From an uncultured Planctomycetaceae bacterium (GTDB lineage Bacteria; Planctomycetota; Planctomycetia; Pirellulales; JACPPG01), in the NCBI GenBank assembly GCA_945957305.1, contig CAMFLN010000001.1, forward strand, positions 1-22,427: DNA of 22,427 bases. The letters are read 5' to 3'. Under the pieces are notes generated by a model. That model did no database searches. It worked only from the letters and a program-made list of their open reading frames with translations, and had not been told where the DNA came from. Every line of letters begins with the position of its first letter. Position 1 is the stretch's first letter. Of this stretch, positions 15,314 through 22,397 are shown in pieces. A program made the translations under genes and the position numbers.

Positions 15314-16750
15314 ATGCCGCATTCTCAGCCTGCCCGCCGACGCCTGCATGCCGGCCATCCGTGGTCACGGCGTGGCGTCTTGCAGGTGGGCTATTCCAGC
15401 ATGTTATCCGTGGCCTTGGCGCCACTGCTGGCTGCGCGAGCGCGCAGCACGCCGCACGCTCTGCGCGGCACTGTCGCCGGTGTACCGCGGGCCAAGAGCG
15501 TGCTGTTTATTTTTCTCACGGGCGGGCCTAGCCACATCGACACGTTCGACATGAAACCGGAGGCGCCGGCGGAGGTGCGCGGACCTTTCGCGCCCATCGC
15601 GACCAACGTGCCGGGCATTTCGTTCTGCGAACATCTACCGCTCATCGCGCGGCACGCCAGCAAACTGGCCGTGGTGCGCACGATGCATTGCAATCCGGCG
15701 CTGGGCGCCCACGAGACCGGCACGCATGCGATGCTTACCGGCAACAACGATCTGCCGCCAGGCTCGAGCTTATATGCCTCGCGGCACGATTGGCCGTGCT
15801 ATGCAGCGGGGCTCGACTTCGTGCGTCCCGGCTCGGCCAATGCCCCCAGCGGTGTGATGCTGCCTACGCACATGAATTTTTCCGGAGCTCCCTATTGCGG
15901 ACAAAACGCGGGGATGCTCGGTGCGAAACATGACCCCTGGCAATTGCGGCGGGATCCGAACGATTCCAAGTACAACGGGGATGACAGCCTGATCATGCCC
16001 GAGGGGCTTACGGTCTCCCGCCTCGACGATCGCCGGGCGTTGCTTGACGAAATTGATCGCCAGCGCGCGGGGCTGGCTGCGCACCCCGCGGTGCAACAGT
16101 TCGACGGGCAGCGGCGTGCCGCGTGCGATACCCTCACCGCAGGGACGCTCGCCAAAGCATTTTCGCTGGCCGACGAGCCGGCCGAATTGCGCGAGCGTTA
16201 CGGTCGGCATATTTTTGGACAGTCGCTGCTCTTGGCGCGGCGTGTGTTGCAGGCCGGCGTGCCGATCGTGCAGGCCAACATGGGATACGCCGGGCAGTGG
16301 GACACGCACTCGAACAATTTTCGCGGGTTAAAGGACAGCTTGTTGCCTCCCTTGGACAAAGCATTTGCCGCGCTGCTGGAGGACATGCAGTCGCTGGGAA
16401 TGCTCGACGAGACACTGGTCATTCTCACCGGCGAATTCGGCCGCACGCCGAAAATTGGTGGCAACGTCGGCTCGCCCACGTTCTCGCCTGACGGTCGCGA
16501 TCATTGGACACAGTGCTTCAGCGCCCTGTTTGCCGGCTGCGGCGTGCAAGGGGGCCAGACGATTGGCAAGTCGGATAAAACCGCGGCGGCTCCACTCTCG
16601 AAGGCCTATAACCCCTGCGACATGGGTGCGACGGTCTACCATTCGTTGGGCGTTGACACGACGACCGAGATCCACGACCAACTCGGCCGCCCCTTGCGCT
16701 TGAATGTCGGCCAGCCCATCCTGCCGGTCTTTACGGGCGAAGAAGCGTGA
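15314..16750 (+). CDS. DUF1501 family protein with Tat signal
   Basis: This full-length 478-residue relative of the truncated protein at the left edge opens with a Tat signal: SRRGVLQVG at 18-26 followed by a hydrophobic SVALAPLLAA stretch, so it is exported folded. The family motif LTGGPSHIDTFDMKPEAP comes at about 69-86. ILTGEFGRTPKIGG, GRDHWTQCFSALFAGCGVQGG and LGVDTTTEIHDQLGRPL follow in the usual order. The fold belongs to the alkaline phosphatase/sulfatase superfamily; the substrate is unknown. It follows the PQQ-propeller gene by 68 bases, a common planctomycete arrangement for exported catabolic or surface proteins. No strong ribosome-binding site precedes the ATG. Confidence 0.92.
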   Translation: MPHSQPARRRLHAGHPWSRRGVLQVGYSSMLSVALAPLLAARARSTPHALRGTVAGVPRAKSVLFIFLTGGPSHIDTFDMKPEAPAEVRGPFAPIATNVPGISFCEHLPLIARHASKLAVVRTMHCNPALGAHETGTHAMLTGNNDLPPGSSLYASRHDWPCYAAGLDFVRPGSANAPSGVMLPTHMNFSGAPYCGQNAGMLGAKHDPWQLRRDPNDSKYNGDDSLIMPEGLTVSRLDDRRALLDEIDRQRAGLAAHPAVQQFDGQRRAACDTLTAGTLAKAFSLADEPAELRERYGRHIFGQSLLLARRVLQAGVPIVQANMGYAGQWDTHSNNFRGLKDSLLPPLDKAFAALLEDMQSLGMLDETLVILTGEFGRTPKIGGNVGSPTFSPDGRDHWTQCFSALFAGCGVQGGQTIGKSDKTAAAPLSKAYNPCDMGATVYHSLGVDTTTEIHDQLGRPLRLNVGQPILPVFTGEEA

Positions 16751-16751
16751 A

Positions 16752-16781
16752 GCAGTGGGCAGACGGCGGCAGGCAGTGGGC
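16752..16781. repeat. Short imperfect tandem repeat after the DUF1501 gene
   Basis: GCAGTGGGC occurs at 16752-16760 and 16773-16781 (21-base period), with a degenerate GGCGGCAGGC between. It lies in the 57 bases between the convergent DUF1501 and Dabb genes. It resembles low-complexity GGCAGTGGGCAG-type intergenic repeats I associate with planctomycete genomes, from memory only. Confidence 0.4.
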
Positions 16782-16807
16782 GGTGAAGACGACGAAAGCA
16801 CGGTGCG

Positions 16808-17203
16808 TTAACGGGCCGCCCAGTAGTCGAAGACCACGACCTTTTCGCGCCGGTCTTTGACAATCTTTACGTAATCCTGATGGGCCGGGTGGACCAGGTA
16901 GGCGTCGCGCGCTTTTTCGTCGGCGAAGCTGACGACGAACACGTGCGTCAGCCCCTCGGATTTTCCTTCCGGGCTGACATTTGTCCCATGTTCGAAACCG
17001 ACGATGCCGTCGATCTTTTTGGGCAGTCCGGCGAAGGCGTCGATCACTTCCTGCACTTGCCCGGGCGGCAAATCGTCTTTGAACTTGTAGAGCACAATGT
17101 GCCGCAAGACCTGCGTGGGCTTGTCAGCGGCAATTGTTTCGAGACGCGACATGGCCAGAGCTCCGCAGGAGATCGAAAATGCCAATAGTAGAACGGTGCG
17201 CAT
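16808..17203 (-). CDS. Secreted Dabb (stress-responsive alpha/beta-barrel) domain protein
   Basis: This 131-residue protein has an N-terminal signal peptide (VLLLAFSISCGALAM, probably cleaved near IAA-DKP). The Dabb domain follows: VLRHIVLYKFKDDLPPGQ, GFEHGTNVSPEGKSEGLTH, VFVVSFADEKARDAYLVHP and HQDYVKIVKD at the end. Dabb domains form dimeric ferredoxin-like barrels and include olivetolic-acid cyclase-like and stress-related proteins; exported versions are frequent in Planctomycetota and have no defined role. The ATG has GGAGG seven bases upstream. It diverges from the Gfo/Idh/MocA gene across about 150 bases. Confidence 0.9.
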   Translation of the reverse strand: MRTVLLLAFSISCGALAMSRLETIAADKPTQVLRHIVLYKFKDDLPPGQVQEVIDAFAGLPKKIDGIVGFEHGTNVSPEGKSEGLTHVFVVSFADEKARDAYLVHPAHQDYVKIVKDRREKVVVFDYWAAR

Positions 17204-17286
17204 GGGTTATCCTCCATAAGATAGAAGAGTCGAAGGTGATGTGCTTCCGAGGGTCTCTGTGCCGCGTCAGGTTATAGTTTTAAGAA

Positions 17287-17332
17287 CCACTCTGCCTCTC
17301 GGGGAGTGGGCAGGGTGATTCCTGCAAGGAAT
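17287..17332. promoter_or_regulatory. Two adjacent inverted repeats upstream of the oxidoreductase gene
   Basis: CCACTC (17287-17292) pairs with GAGTGG (17304-17309), and ATTCC (17318-17322) pairs with GGAAT (17328-17332). Both lie within 65 bases of the oxidoreductase ATG, in the region shared with the divergent Dabb gene. They may form leader hairpins or operators. Neither has a T-run. Confidence 0.3.
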
Positions 17333-17350
17333 TCTGCCGGAGGTTGTTTT

Positions 17351-18457
17351 ATGCCCGAGACATTTCGCGTTGGTATCATCGGTCGCACAGGGCGTGGCGA
17401 TTATGGGCATGGCATCGATACCGTCTGGTCTGATGTTCCGGGTGTCGAAGTGGTGGCAGTGGCCGATGACGATCGCGCCGGGTTGGCCAAAGCTGCCGCG
17501 CGTCTGCAGGGGACGCGCGCCTTTGCCGACTACCGCGCGATGCTCGACGAGATGAAGCCCGACATCGTGGCGATCGCGCCGCGGTGGGTCGATCAGCATC
17601 GCGATATGATCGTGGCCGCCGCCGAACGGGGCATCCACATCTACATGGAAAAGCCGTTCTGCCGTTCGCTGGCCGAGGCCGACGAGTGCGTAGCGGCCTG
17701 CGAGCGCACCCATACGCGACTGGCCATTGCTCATCAAACTCGCTACAGCCCCCAGATCGAGGTCGTGCGGCAAATGATTGCCGCCGGTCGTATCGGTCGC
17801 CTGCTCGAACTGCGCGGCCGTGGCAAAGAAGATCAACGCGGCGGCGGCGAAGACCTGTTTGTCCTCGGCTCGCACATCATGAATCTGATTTGCACTTTCG
17901 GCGGCACGACGCAGTGGTGTTTTGGGCGCGTCTTGTCCGCAGGTCACCCCGTCGGAGCGGACGACGTGCGCGAGGGGCCCGAGGGCTTGGGGCCTTTGGC
18001 GGGCGATGCGGTGCATGCCGTCTATGGCCTGCCGGACGGCGTGACCGCCACGTTTGACTCAGTGCGCGGCGCAGGGCAAGGGGCACGCTTTGCGCTGTTG
18101 GTTTGCGGTTCGGCCGGGCTGATTGAAATTCAAACCGGATCCCTCCCCAGCGTGAAGTATCTGGACGACCCAGCCTGGTCGCCCGGCCGCAGCGGCAAAG
18201 TGTGGCAGAACGTGTCGAGCGCCGGGATCGGCCAGGACGAGCCATTGGCCGACACCAGCGCGCACGCGGGCAACAAGGCTGCGGTGCTCGACCTGCTGGC
18301 CGCGATTCGCGAAGATCGCGACACGCTCTGCAACCAGTATGACGCTCGGTGGACCATCGAGATGATCATGGGGGTGTTCGAATCGCATTGCCAGCAGCGC
18401 CCCGTGAAATTGCCGCTGGCAAATCGGCAGAATCTTTTGGCGGCGCTCAAGCGTTAA
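17351..18457 (+). CDS. Gfo/Idh/MocA family oxidoreductase
   Basis: This 368-residue NAD(P)-dependent oxidoreductase of the glucose-fructose oxidoreductase/inositol dehydrogenase family has an N-terminal Rossmann motif, RVGIIGRTGRGDYGHG (6-21), and VAVADDD at the end of the second strand. The cofactor/catalytic motif YMEKPFCRS lies near residues 98-106, followed by AIAHQTRYSP and the C-terminal beta-sheet domain. It has no signal peptide, unlike many planctomycete paralogues, so it probably acts in the cytosol on a sugar or cyclitol. The ATG at 17351 has GGAGG seven bases upstream; the frame is open back to 17306 but that start lacks one. The closest neighbour on the same strand is the glutamyl-tRNA synthetase, 134 bases downstream and probably separately expressed. 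Confidence 0.9.
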   Translation: MPETFRVGIIGRTGRGDYGHGIDTVWSDVPGVEVVAVADDDRAGLAKAAARLQGTRAFADYRAMLDEMKPDIVAIAPRWVDQHRDMIVAAAERGIHIYMEKPFCRSLAEADECVAACERTHTRLAIAHQTRYSPQIEVVRQMIAAGRIGRLLELRGRGKEDQRGGGEDLFVLGSHIMNLICTFGGTTQWCFGRVLSAGHPVGADDVREGPEGLGPLAGDAVHAVYGLPDGVTATFDSVRGAGQGARFALLVCGSAGLIEIQTGSLPSVKYLDDPAWSPGRSGKVWQNVSSAGIGQDEPLADTSAHAGNKAAVLDLLAAIREDRDTLCNQYDARWTIEMIMGVFESHCQQRPVKLPLANRQNLLAALKR

Positions 18458-18591
18458 CGCGTGCCGCATTCAGCATCGCGACGCGGGACGACTGCTCGCG
18501 GCTCCCCCTTGGAGATACGGGCTGATCCAGGTCTAATCGGTGCCACGACATAGTTGGGCGCCGTGCCCGTTCCGTAGGACAGGATAATACC

Positions 18592-20166
18592 GTGACCGTA
18601 CGCACTCGCTTTGCTCCCAGCCCGACCGGATATCTGCACATTGGCGGCGTCCGCACGGCGCTGTTCAATTGGCTTTTCACACGCCACCACGGCGGACAGT
18701 TCCTGCTGCGGATCGACGACACCGACCAGCAGCGCAATGTCGATGCGGCTCTCGCCCCGATTCTGCACGGCTTCGAGTGGCTCGGTATTGACTGGGACGA
18801 AGGACCAGGCAAAGGAGGTCCGCATGGGCCGTACTATCAATCGCAGCGACTGTCGCATTATCAAGCTGCGGCCGATCGCCTGGTCGCCTCCGGGCATGCG
18901 TATCACGATTACGCCCGGCCCGAGGAGATCGCTACGGAACGAGAAGCGGCGGAGCGCGAGAAGCGGCCGTTTCTATATAGCCGGCGTTGGATGGCCGAAT
19001 CGGCCAACGACCGCGTACGTTTCGAAAACGAGGGACGCTCGGCCGTGGTGCGCTTGAAGATGCCGCGCGAAGGGACGCTGGTCATCGACGATCAAATTCG
19101 CGGCCAGGTCGAGTTCGAGTGGGCGCGTGAGCAGGACCATGTCATTCAGCGTGCTGACGGCACATGCTTGTACCACCTGGCGAGCGTCGTCGACGATCAC
19201 GATTTTGAAATCACGCACGTCATTCGCGCCGAGGAACATCTGTCGAACACGCCGCGACAGATTTTTATTCTCGAATCATTGGGCTATCCTCGGCCGGTCT
19301 ACGCGCACTTGCCGTACGTGGCCGAACCCGGCAGCAAGACAAAGCTCAGCAAGCGCAAACTCGACAAGTACCTGAAGAACCGCGATTTTGCGCAGATCTA
19401 CGAGCATGGCCGGGCGATTGCCACGGCCCTGGGTTTGGCCCCGGCGGCGGATACGTTCAATCCAGTGATCGTCGACTTCTACGAGCAGGTCGGTTATCTG
19501 CCCGACGCGATCGTGAATTACCTCGTTTTGCTTGGTTGGTCGCTGGACGAGCGCACCGAGTTCTTCACGCGGCAGCAGATGATCGAGAGCTTTTCGCTGG
19601 GGCGTGTCAATAAGGCGCCGGCGAGCTTCGATCCCAAGAAGCTGTGGTCCTTCCAGGATCATTACATGCAGCAACTGCCGATCGACCAGAAGCTCGACAT
19701 GATGCTCCCTTACCTGGAGCGAGCCGGCGTTGTCAGCACCCCCGCAAGCGACGACGTGCGCGAGCGGTTACGGCAAGTGATCCAGGCCGCGGGGGACCGC
19801 TTGAAGGTGGCCGGGGATATTCTGGACTTCGCAGATTTTTTCGTGCCCGACGAGCAACTGCGGTACGACGAAGCAGCGTTCGAAAAGCAACTGCGCGATC
19901 CCGAGAGCGCGGCGAGGCTGGCTCGCTTTCGTGATCGCTTGTCGACAGCTGCTGCGTTTGACCCTGCCGCGCTCGAACAACTGCTGCAGGCCTTTGTCGC
20001 GGATGAACAGATCGGGGTCGGCAAAATCATTCACGCCATCCGTGTTGCTGTCACAGGCAAGGCCGTCGGCTTTGGATTGTTCGAAACGCTGGCGCTCCTC
20101 GGCCGCGGAACCTCGGTCGCGCGGATTGACCGCGCCTTGGCCCGGCGCGAAGCGCAGGCCAACTAG
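18592..20166 (+). CDS. gltX: Glutamyl-tRNA synthetase
   Basis: This 524-residue class I synthetase charges tRNA-Glu. The HIGH-type motif is HIGG at 16-19 in [13 protein letters not shown], and the KMSKS-type motif is KLSKR at 251-255. [28 protein letters not shown] and the anticodon-domain opening [15 protein letters not shown] are typical. Two oddities: the glutamate-pocket motif normally RIEDTD reads RIDDTD (D42 in place of Glu), and KLSKR is followed by KLDKYLKN instead of the usual HG-type continuation. The zinc cysteines of the E. coli enzyme are absent. The GTG start at 18592 fits the family N-terminus and follows AGGACAGGA. The stop codon overlaps that of the convergent cytochrome gene by three bases. 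Confidence 0.96.
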   Translation: MTVRTRFAPSPTGYLHIGGVRTALFNWLFTRHHGGQFLLRIDDTDQQRNVDAALAPILHGFEWLGIDWDEGPGKGGPHGPYYQSQRLSHYQAAADRLVASGHAYHDYARPEEIATEREAAEREKRPFLYSRRWMAESANDRVRFENEGRSAVVRLKMPREGTLVIDDQIRGQVEFEWAREQDHVIQRADGTCLYHLASVVDDHDFEITHVIRAEEHLSNTPRQIFILESLGYPRPVYAHLPYVAEPGSKTKLSKRKLDKYLKNRDFAQIYEHGRAIATALGLAPAADTFNPVIVDFYEQVGYLPDAIVNYLVLLGWSLDERTEFFTRQQMIESFSLGRVNKAPASFDPKKLWSFQDHYMQQLPIDQKLDMMLPYLERAGVVSTPASDDVRERLRQVIQAAGDRLKVAGDILDFADFFVPDEQLRYDEAAFEKQLRDPESAARLARFRDRLSTAAAFDPAALEQLLQAFVADEQIGVGKIIHAIRVAVTGKAVGFGLFETLALLGRGTSVARIDRALARREAQAN

Positions 20167-20627
20167 CGCTGCGCGATCCGCACGCCGCGGGTGTATTTGT
20201 GACAATTGACGCAGCCCATCGTCAGTTGCAGATAGGCGAGCGCCGCGCCGTCGAGGTTCTTGTCGAGCGCCGCCTTGGTTAGCTTGGCAGCCGTCCGCTG
20301 GAAGTCGGCGCTATGCTCGCGGTACTCGGGCGTCTGATAGACGCGCCAATTCTCGTCTTGCGCCAGCAGGCCCATGGCTTGCGAGTGCTTGGCGATCTCG
20401 TCGAAGTCTTCGAGCGCAATTCCCTCGAGCACCTTTTGCGCATGCGTTAACTTCAATTGCATGAACGCGGCCACGTTGTCGGGTTTCGGGCCTTGATCGG
20501 CCGGAGCGGCTTTGTCCGGCTTGGCTTGCTTGCCGGGCGCCTGCTGTACCCAGGCTCGCGTGGTCGCCCACTCGCCGGCGGCCAAGACAACACCTGAAAC
20601 CATGACGAGAATCCAATATTTGCGCAT
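20163..20627 (-). CDS. Exported cytochrome c'-like monohaem protein
   Basis: This 154-residue protein has a signal peptide ([14 protein letters not shown], about 5-18), a Lys/Pro/Ala linker, and a helical domain opening [15 protein letters not shown]. It ends in a haem c site, CVNCH, at 139-143, just before the C-terminus. A single C-terminal CxxCH after four helices is the pattern of cytochrome c', a periplasmic haem protein linked to binding of NO or CO and to electron transfer. The ATG at 20627 is preceded by GAAGGGA; an upstream extension to 20711 has no signal logic. It lies 13 bases after the BON gene, so they probably share a transcript. Confidence 0.84.
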   Translation of the reverse strand: MRKYWILVMVSGVVLAAGEWATTRAWVQQAPGKQAKPDKAAPADQGPKPDNVAAFMQLKLTHAQKVLEGIALEDFDEIAKHSQAMGLLAQDENWRVYQTPEYREHSADFQRTAAKLTKAALDKNLDGAALAYLQLTMGCVNCHKYTRGVRIAQR

Positions 20628-20640
20628 GGAAGATCCCTTC

Positions 20641-20973
20641 TCAGTGATCGGCTTGCTTCGCTTCGTTGAATACAGCCGGCTGTTCATCCTGTCGGCTCTT
20701 TCGTGGCACAACCTCCAACCGGTTCGTAACAGATTTCACGCCGTGCACGCTGGCGGCAATTTGCTGTGCCATTTGTTTGACGTGGTACGAGTTGGCCTGG
20801 CCTAGCAGGGTCGCCTGCTCTGCCACGGTCACACAACGCACGCGTCGCAGCTCCGGATAGGGGCTCGCCCGCAGTCTTCGTTCGACCTCTTGAGCAAGTG
20901 CGGTGCCGACGGCGGAAGTCGCGGGCAATTCGACTGCCGAGCCGGCGCCGCTGTCACTAGTTTCTGGCCTCAT
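20641..20973 (-). CDS. BON-domain protein
   Basis: This 110-residue protein has a BON domain at about residues 25-90. The recognisable parts are VERRLRASPYPELRRVRC, VTVAEQATLLGQANSYHVKQ and HGVKSVTNRLEVVP, the usual helix-strand-helix pattern with a conserved glycine in the middle. BON domains bind membranes or phospholipids and occur in OsmY-type periplasmic proteins. No signal peptide is evident, so its location is uncertain. I chose the ATG at 20973, because GGGAGG lies five bases upstream; the ATG at 20994 has a weaker, more distant site. It is the first gene of a pair with the cytochrome c'-like gene. Confidence 0.82.
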   Translation of the reverse strand: MRPETSDSGAGSAVELPATSAVGTALAQEVERRLRASPYPELRRVRCVTVAEQATLLGQANSYHVKQMAQQIAASVHGVKSVTNRLEVVPRKSRQDEQPAVFNEAKQADH

Positions 20974-21155
20974 TAAGCCCTCCCTTTGATTCATTTCTCG
21001 TTCACTCCCTTTATTTAGCGCCGCACCTTATGTGCCTTTGCCAACGCATTTTGGGGGATATGAGGATCATGACGCCGCAACTAATACAGCAATCAGCTGT
21101 TCGGGGAGTAGGCGAAATTGGAACGCCGATCATCGAGCGGTTGCCCACATCGCTT

Positions 21156-21217
21156 ATTGTGCTGTCGCAGTGCGGTGCCGCTCATGATTCGGCGAAGTAG
21201 GCCGCACAATTGTGCTG
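21156..21217. promoter_or_regulatory. Putative operator: palindrome GCACAATTGTGC plus direct repeat
   Basis: GCACAATTGTGC at 21204-21215 is a perfect 12-base palindrome. The 9-mer ATTGTGCTG occurs at 21156-21164 and again across the palindrome at 21209-21217, 53 bases apart. The palindrome ends 25 bases before the predicted -35 box, an activator-like position. Confidence 0.45.
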
Positions 21218-21240
21218 ATGTGTCACGCAAAAACCTCTCA

Positions 21241-21269
21241 TAGGCAGTTTTGGGGGCGAGTTGTATACT
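21241..21269 (+). promoter_or_regulatory. Sigma-70-like promoter for the DUF3467 gene
   Basis: The -35 box TAGGCA (21241-21246, four of six consensus bases) and the -10 box TATACT (21264-21269, five of six) are separated by 17 bases. Transcription would start near 21276, giving a leader of about 80 bases. Confidence 0.5.
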
Positions 21270-21303
21270 AAAGTTCCTTGAAAGGGGGGCGGCGGGGAAC
21301 TTT
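21270..21303 (+). promoter_or_regulatory. Leader hairpin upstream of the DUF3467 gene
   Basis: AAAGTTCC (21270-21277) pairs perfectly with GGAACTTT (21296-21303) around an 18-base G-rich loop. It lies at the start of the predicted transcript, so part of the left arm may not be transcribed. The loop contains a run of six G. Confidence 0.35.
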
Positions 21304-21354
21304 CCCTTGATCGCCGTCTTGGAGCGTTCCCACTCACAGGAGCGAGGAGAAATC

Positions 21355-21729
21355 GTGAGCACTTCCAGCGAGAAGCCAAAATCCGCGGAACCCGAGCATG
21401 CCCCACAGGGTGATCCCGCCGCGCAGCGCCAGCAGGTCAAGGTGGATGACTCGCACATCAATGCGTCTTATGCGAACTTCTGCCGGGTTACTGGCACCCC
21501 CGAAGAACTGATCATCGATTTCGGGCTCAATCCGCAGCCGTTTGGCATTCCGCCGGACCCGGTGATCGTCACGCAGCGGATCGTGACCAATTACTACACG
21601 GCCAAGCGCATGCTGCACGCCTTGCAATTGACGGTGCAGCGTCACGAAGCAACGTTTGGCGTTTTGGAAACCGATGTGCAGAAGCGCGTGATGCCCAGTG
21701 CCCGCGCCCCGCAGGCCCCGCGCACTTAA
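21355..21729 (+). CDS. DUF3467 domain-containing protein
   Basis: This 124-residue protein matches DUF3467. After a disordered, charged N-terminus (1-30), the core reads YANFCRVTGTPEELIIDFGL (39-58), VTQRIVTNYYTAKRMLHAL and HEATFGVLETDVQKR. The family is small, cytosolic and of unknown function, found in many bacteria and archaea. The GTG at 21355 follows GAGGAG at normal spacing; the frame is open to 21250, but the extra residues have no family match and overlap the predicted promoter. A strong hairpin 72 bases after the stop should end transcription, so this seems to be a single-gene unit with its own promoter. Confidence 0.9.
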   Translation: MSTSSEKPKSAEPEHAPQGDPAAQRQQVKVDDSHINASYANFCRVTGTPEELIIDFGLNPQPFGIPPDPVIVTQRIVTNYYTAKRMLHALQLTVQRHEATFGVLETDVQKRVMPSARAPQAPRT

Positions 21730-21801
21730 CGATTCGCCGGCTCGTGCGTCGCTAGCATTGCTGGCGTCGACGCCGCGCGAAAACTCGTTCTCACTACGCA
21801 T

Positions 21802-21830
21802 AACGGCACGTCCACGCAGGACGTGCCGTT
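21802..21830 (+). terminator. Hairpin terminator after the DUF3467 gene
   Basis: AACGGCACGTCC (21802-21813) pairs perfectly over 12 bases with GGACGTGCCGTT (21819-21830) around the loop ACGCA. The tail TTTGCATT is only modestly T-rich. The perfect GC-rich stem right after the gene supports a terminator or RNA-stabilising hairpin. Confidence 0.65.
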
Positions 21831-21958
21831 TGCATTGGTCGAGCCGCCTTGACCTGAACGGACAAAGGGCGTAACGTCCTCCACTCTTCTGGGGCGTCGG
21901 GCCGCGGCGCTATTGTTTTGCGTCGCGGCGAGCCCCAGTGTCCTTGAGGGAACGTGTC

Positions 21959-22228
21959 ATGGATGTCACGAAGGCCGCGGCGTGGTTGTTGGGTTTTGCG
22001 TCCTTGATCTCTGCCGGTTGTTGCTGCAACCAGCCGGGTGGATGGGGTGGCTCAACCTTTGGCGCGCCCGGCATGGCGGCTTCTCCGCCCGCCTATCCGG
22101 CGCCGGTTTACGGTGCGGCCCCGGCCGGAGCCCCGCCGGTGGCGGCAACGCCCATGGTGCCCCCCACAACGGCCACGATCCCGGCGACGACGGCCACGAT
22201 TCCGGCTTCGACCACGACTTTGCGGTAA
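21959..22228 (+). CDS. Small proline/alanine/threonine-rich exported protein, possible lipoprotein
   Basis: This 89-residue protein has a hydrophobic leader (AAAWLLGFASLISAG) ending in three cysteines, CCC at 21-23. It may be a lipoprotein attached at C21, although the -3 residue is Ser where Leu is usual, so the lipobox is weak. The mature part is low-complexity: Gly/Trp near the start, then Pro-Ala-Tyr-rich, then a TTATIPA repeat ending in a threonine-rich tail. That composition suggests a surface or periplasmic linker-like protein; no function can be given. The ATG at 21959 has GAGGG seven to eight bases upstream. The frame is open to a GTG at 21938. It lies 128 bases after the terminator hairpin and appears to be its own unit. 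Confidence 0.65.
   Translation: MDVTKAAAWLLGFASLISAGCCCNQPGGWGGSTFGAPGMAASPPAYPAPVYGAAPAGAPPVAATPMVPPTTATIPATTATIPASTTTLR
22169..22210 (+). repeat. Two-copy 21-base tandem repeat inside the small exported protein gene
   Basis: ACGGCCACGATCCCGGCGACG (22169-22189) is followed directly by a variant copy (22190-22210) with changes at four positions. They encode TATIPAT and TATIPAS, so the number of copies could vary without breaking the frame. Confidence 0.6.
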
Positions 22229-22350
22229 GTGCAGGTCCCAATCGGTCGAACTCATTGCGGCGACTTGTTTGCCGCGGGAAGACGCTGCGCGGCGCACTAC
22301 GCACTAAGTCAGCATGCGCGCTCTTACCGGTCCTTCGCGACGTTGAACCG

Positions 22351-22397
22351 TCACTTGCCCGCAGCCCGAACGTAGATCGGATTCGTGAGAATCCAGG
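22351..22397 (-). CDS. C-terminal end of a gene running off the contig (possible PHP/CehA-type metallohydrolase)
   Basis: Reading the minus strand from the adapter boundary gives WILTNPIYVRAAGK and a TGA stop at 22353-22351. The ending TNPIYV plus a few residues is one I associate with the C-terminus of planctomycete CehA/McbA-like (PHP-domain) metallohydrolases. Only 14 codons are visible, so both the gene and the family are tentative. Confidence 0.4.

Larger units (their letters stand above)
20974..21354. other. 381-base divergent intergenic region (BON/DUF3467)
   Basis: I see no convincing gene here. It holds a perfect palindrome and a direct repeat (21156-21217), a sigma-70-like promoter (21241-21269) and a leader hairpin (21270-21303), all oriented for the DUF3467 gene. 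On the minus side I could only find a TTGGCA box (complement of about 21039-21044) with no good -10 partner. Confidence 0.7.

Noticed and set aside
1..22397. tRNA genes, CRISPR arrays, insertion sequences, prophage or defence genes
   Set aside because: I looked for T-arm-like sequences, regularly spaced repeats, and transposase, integrase or nuclease motifs and found none. The P-loop ATPase looks HerA-like, but there is no NurA or other nuclease partner.
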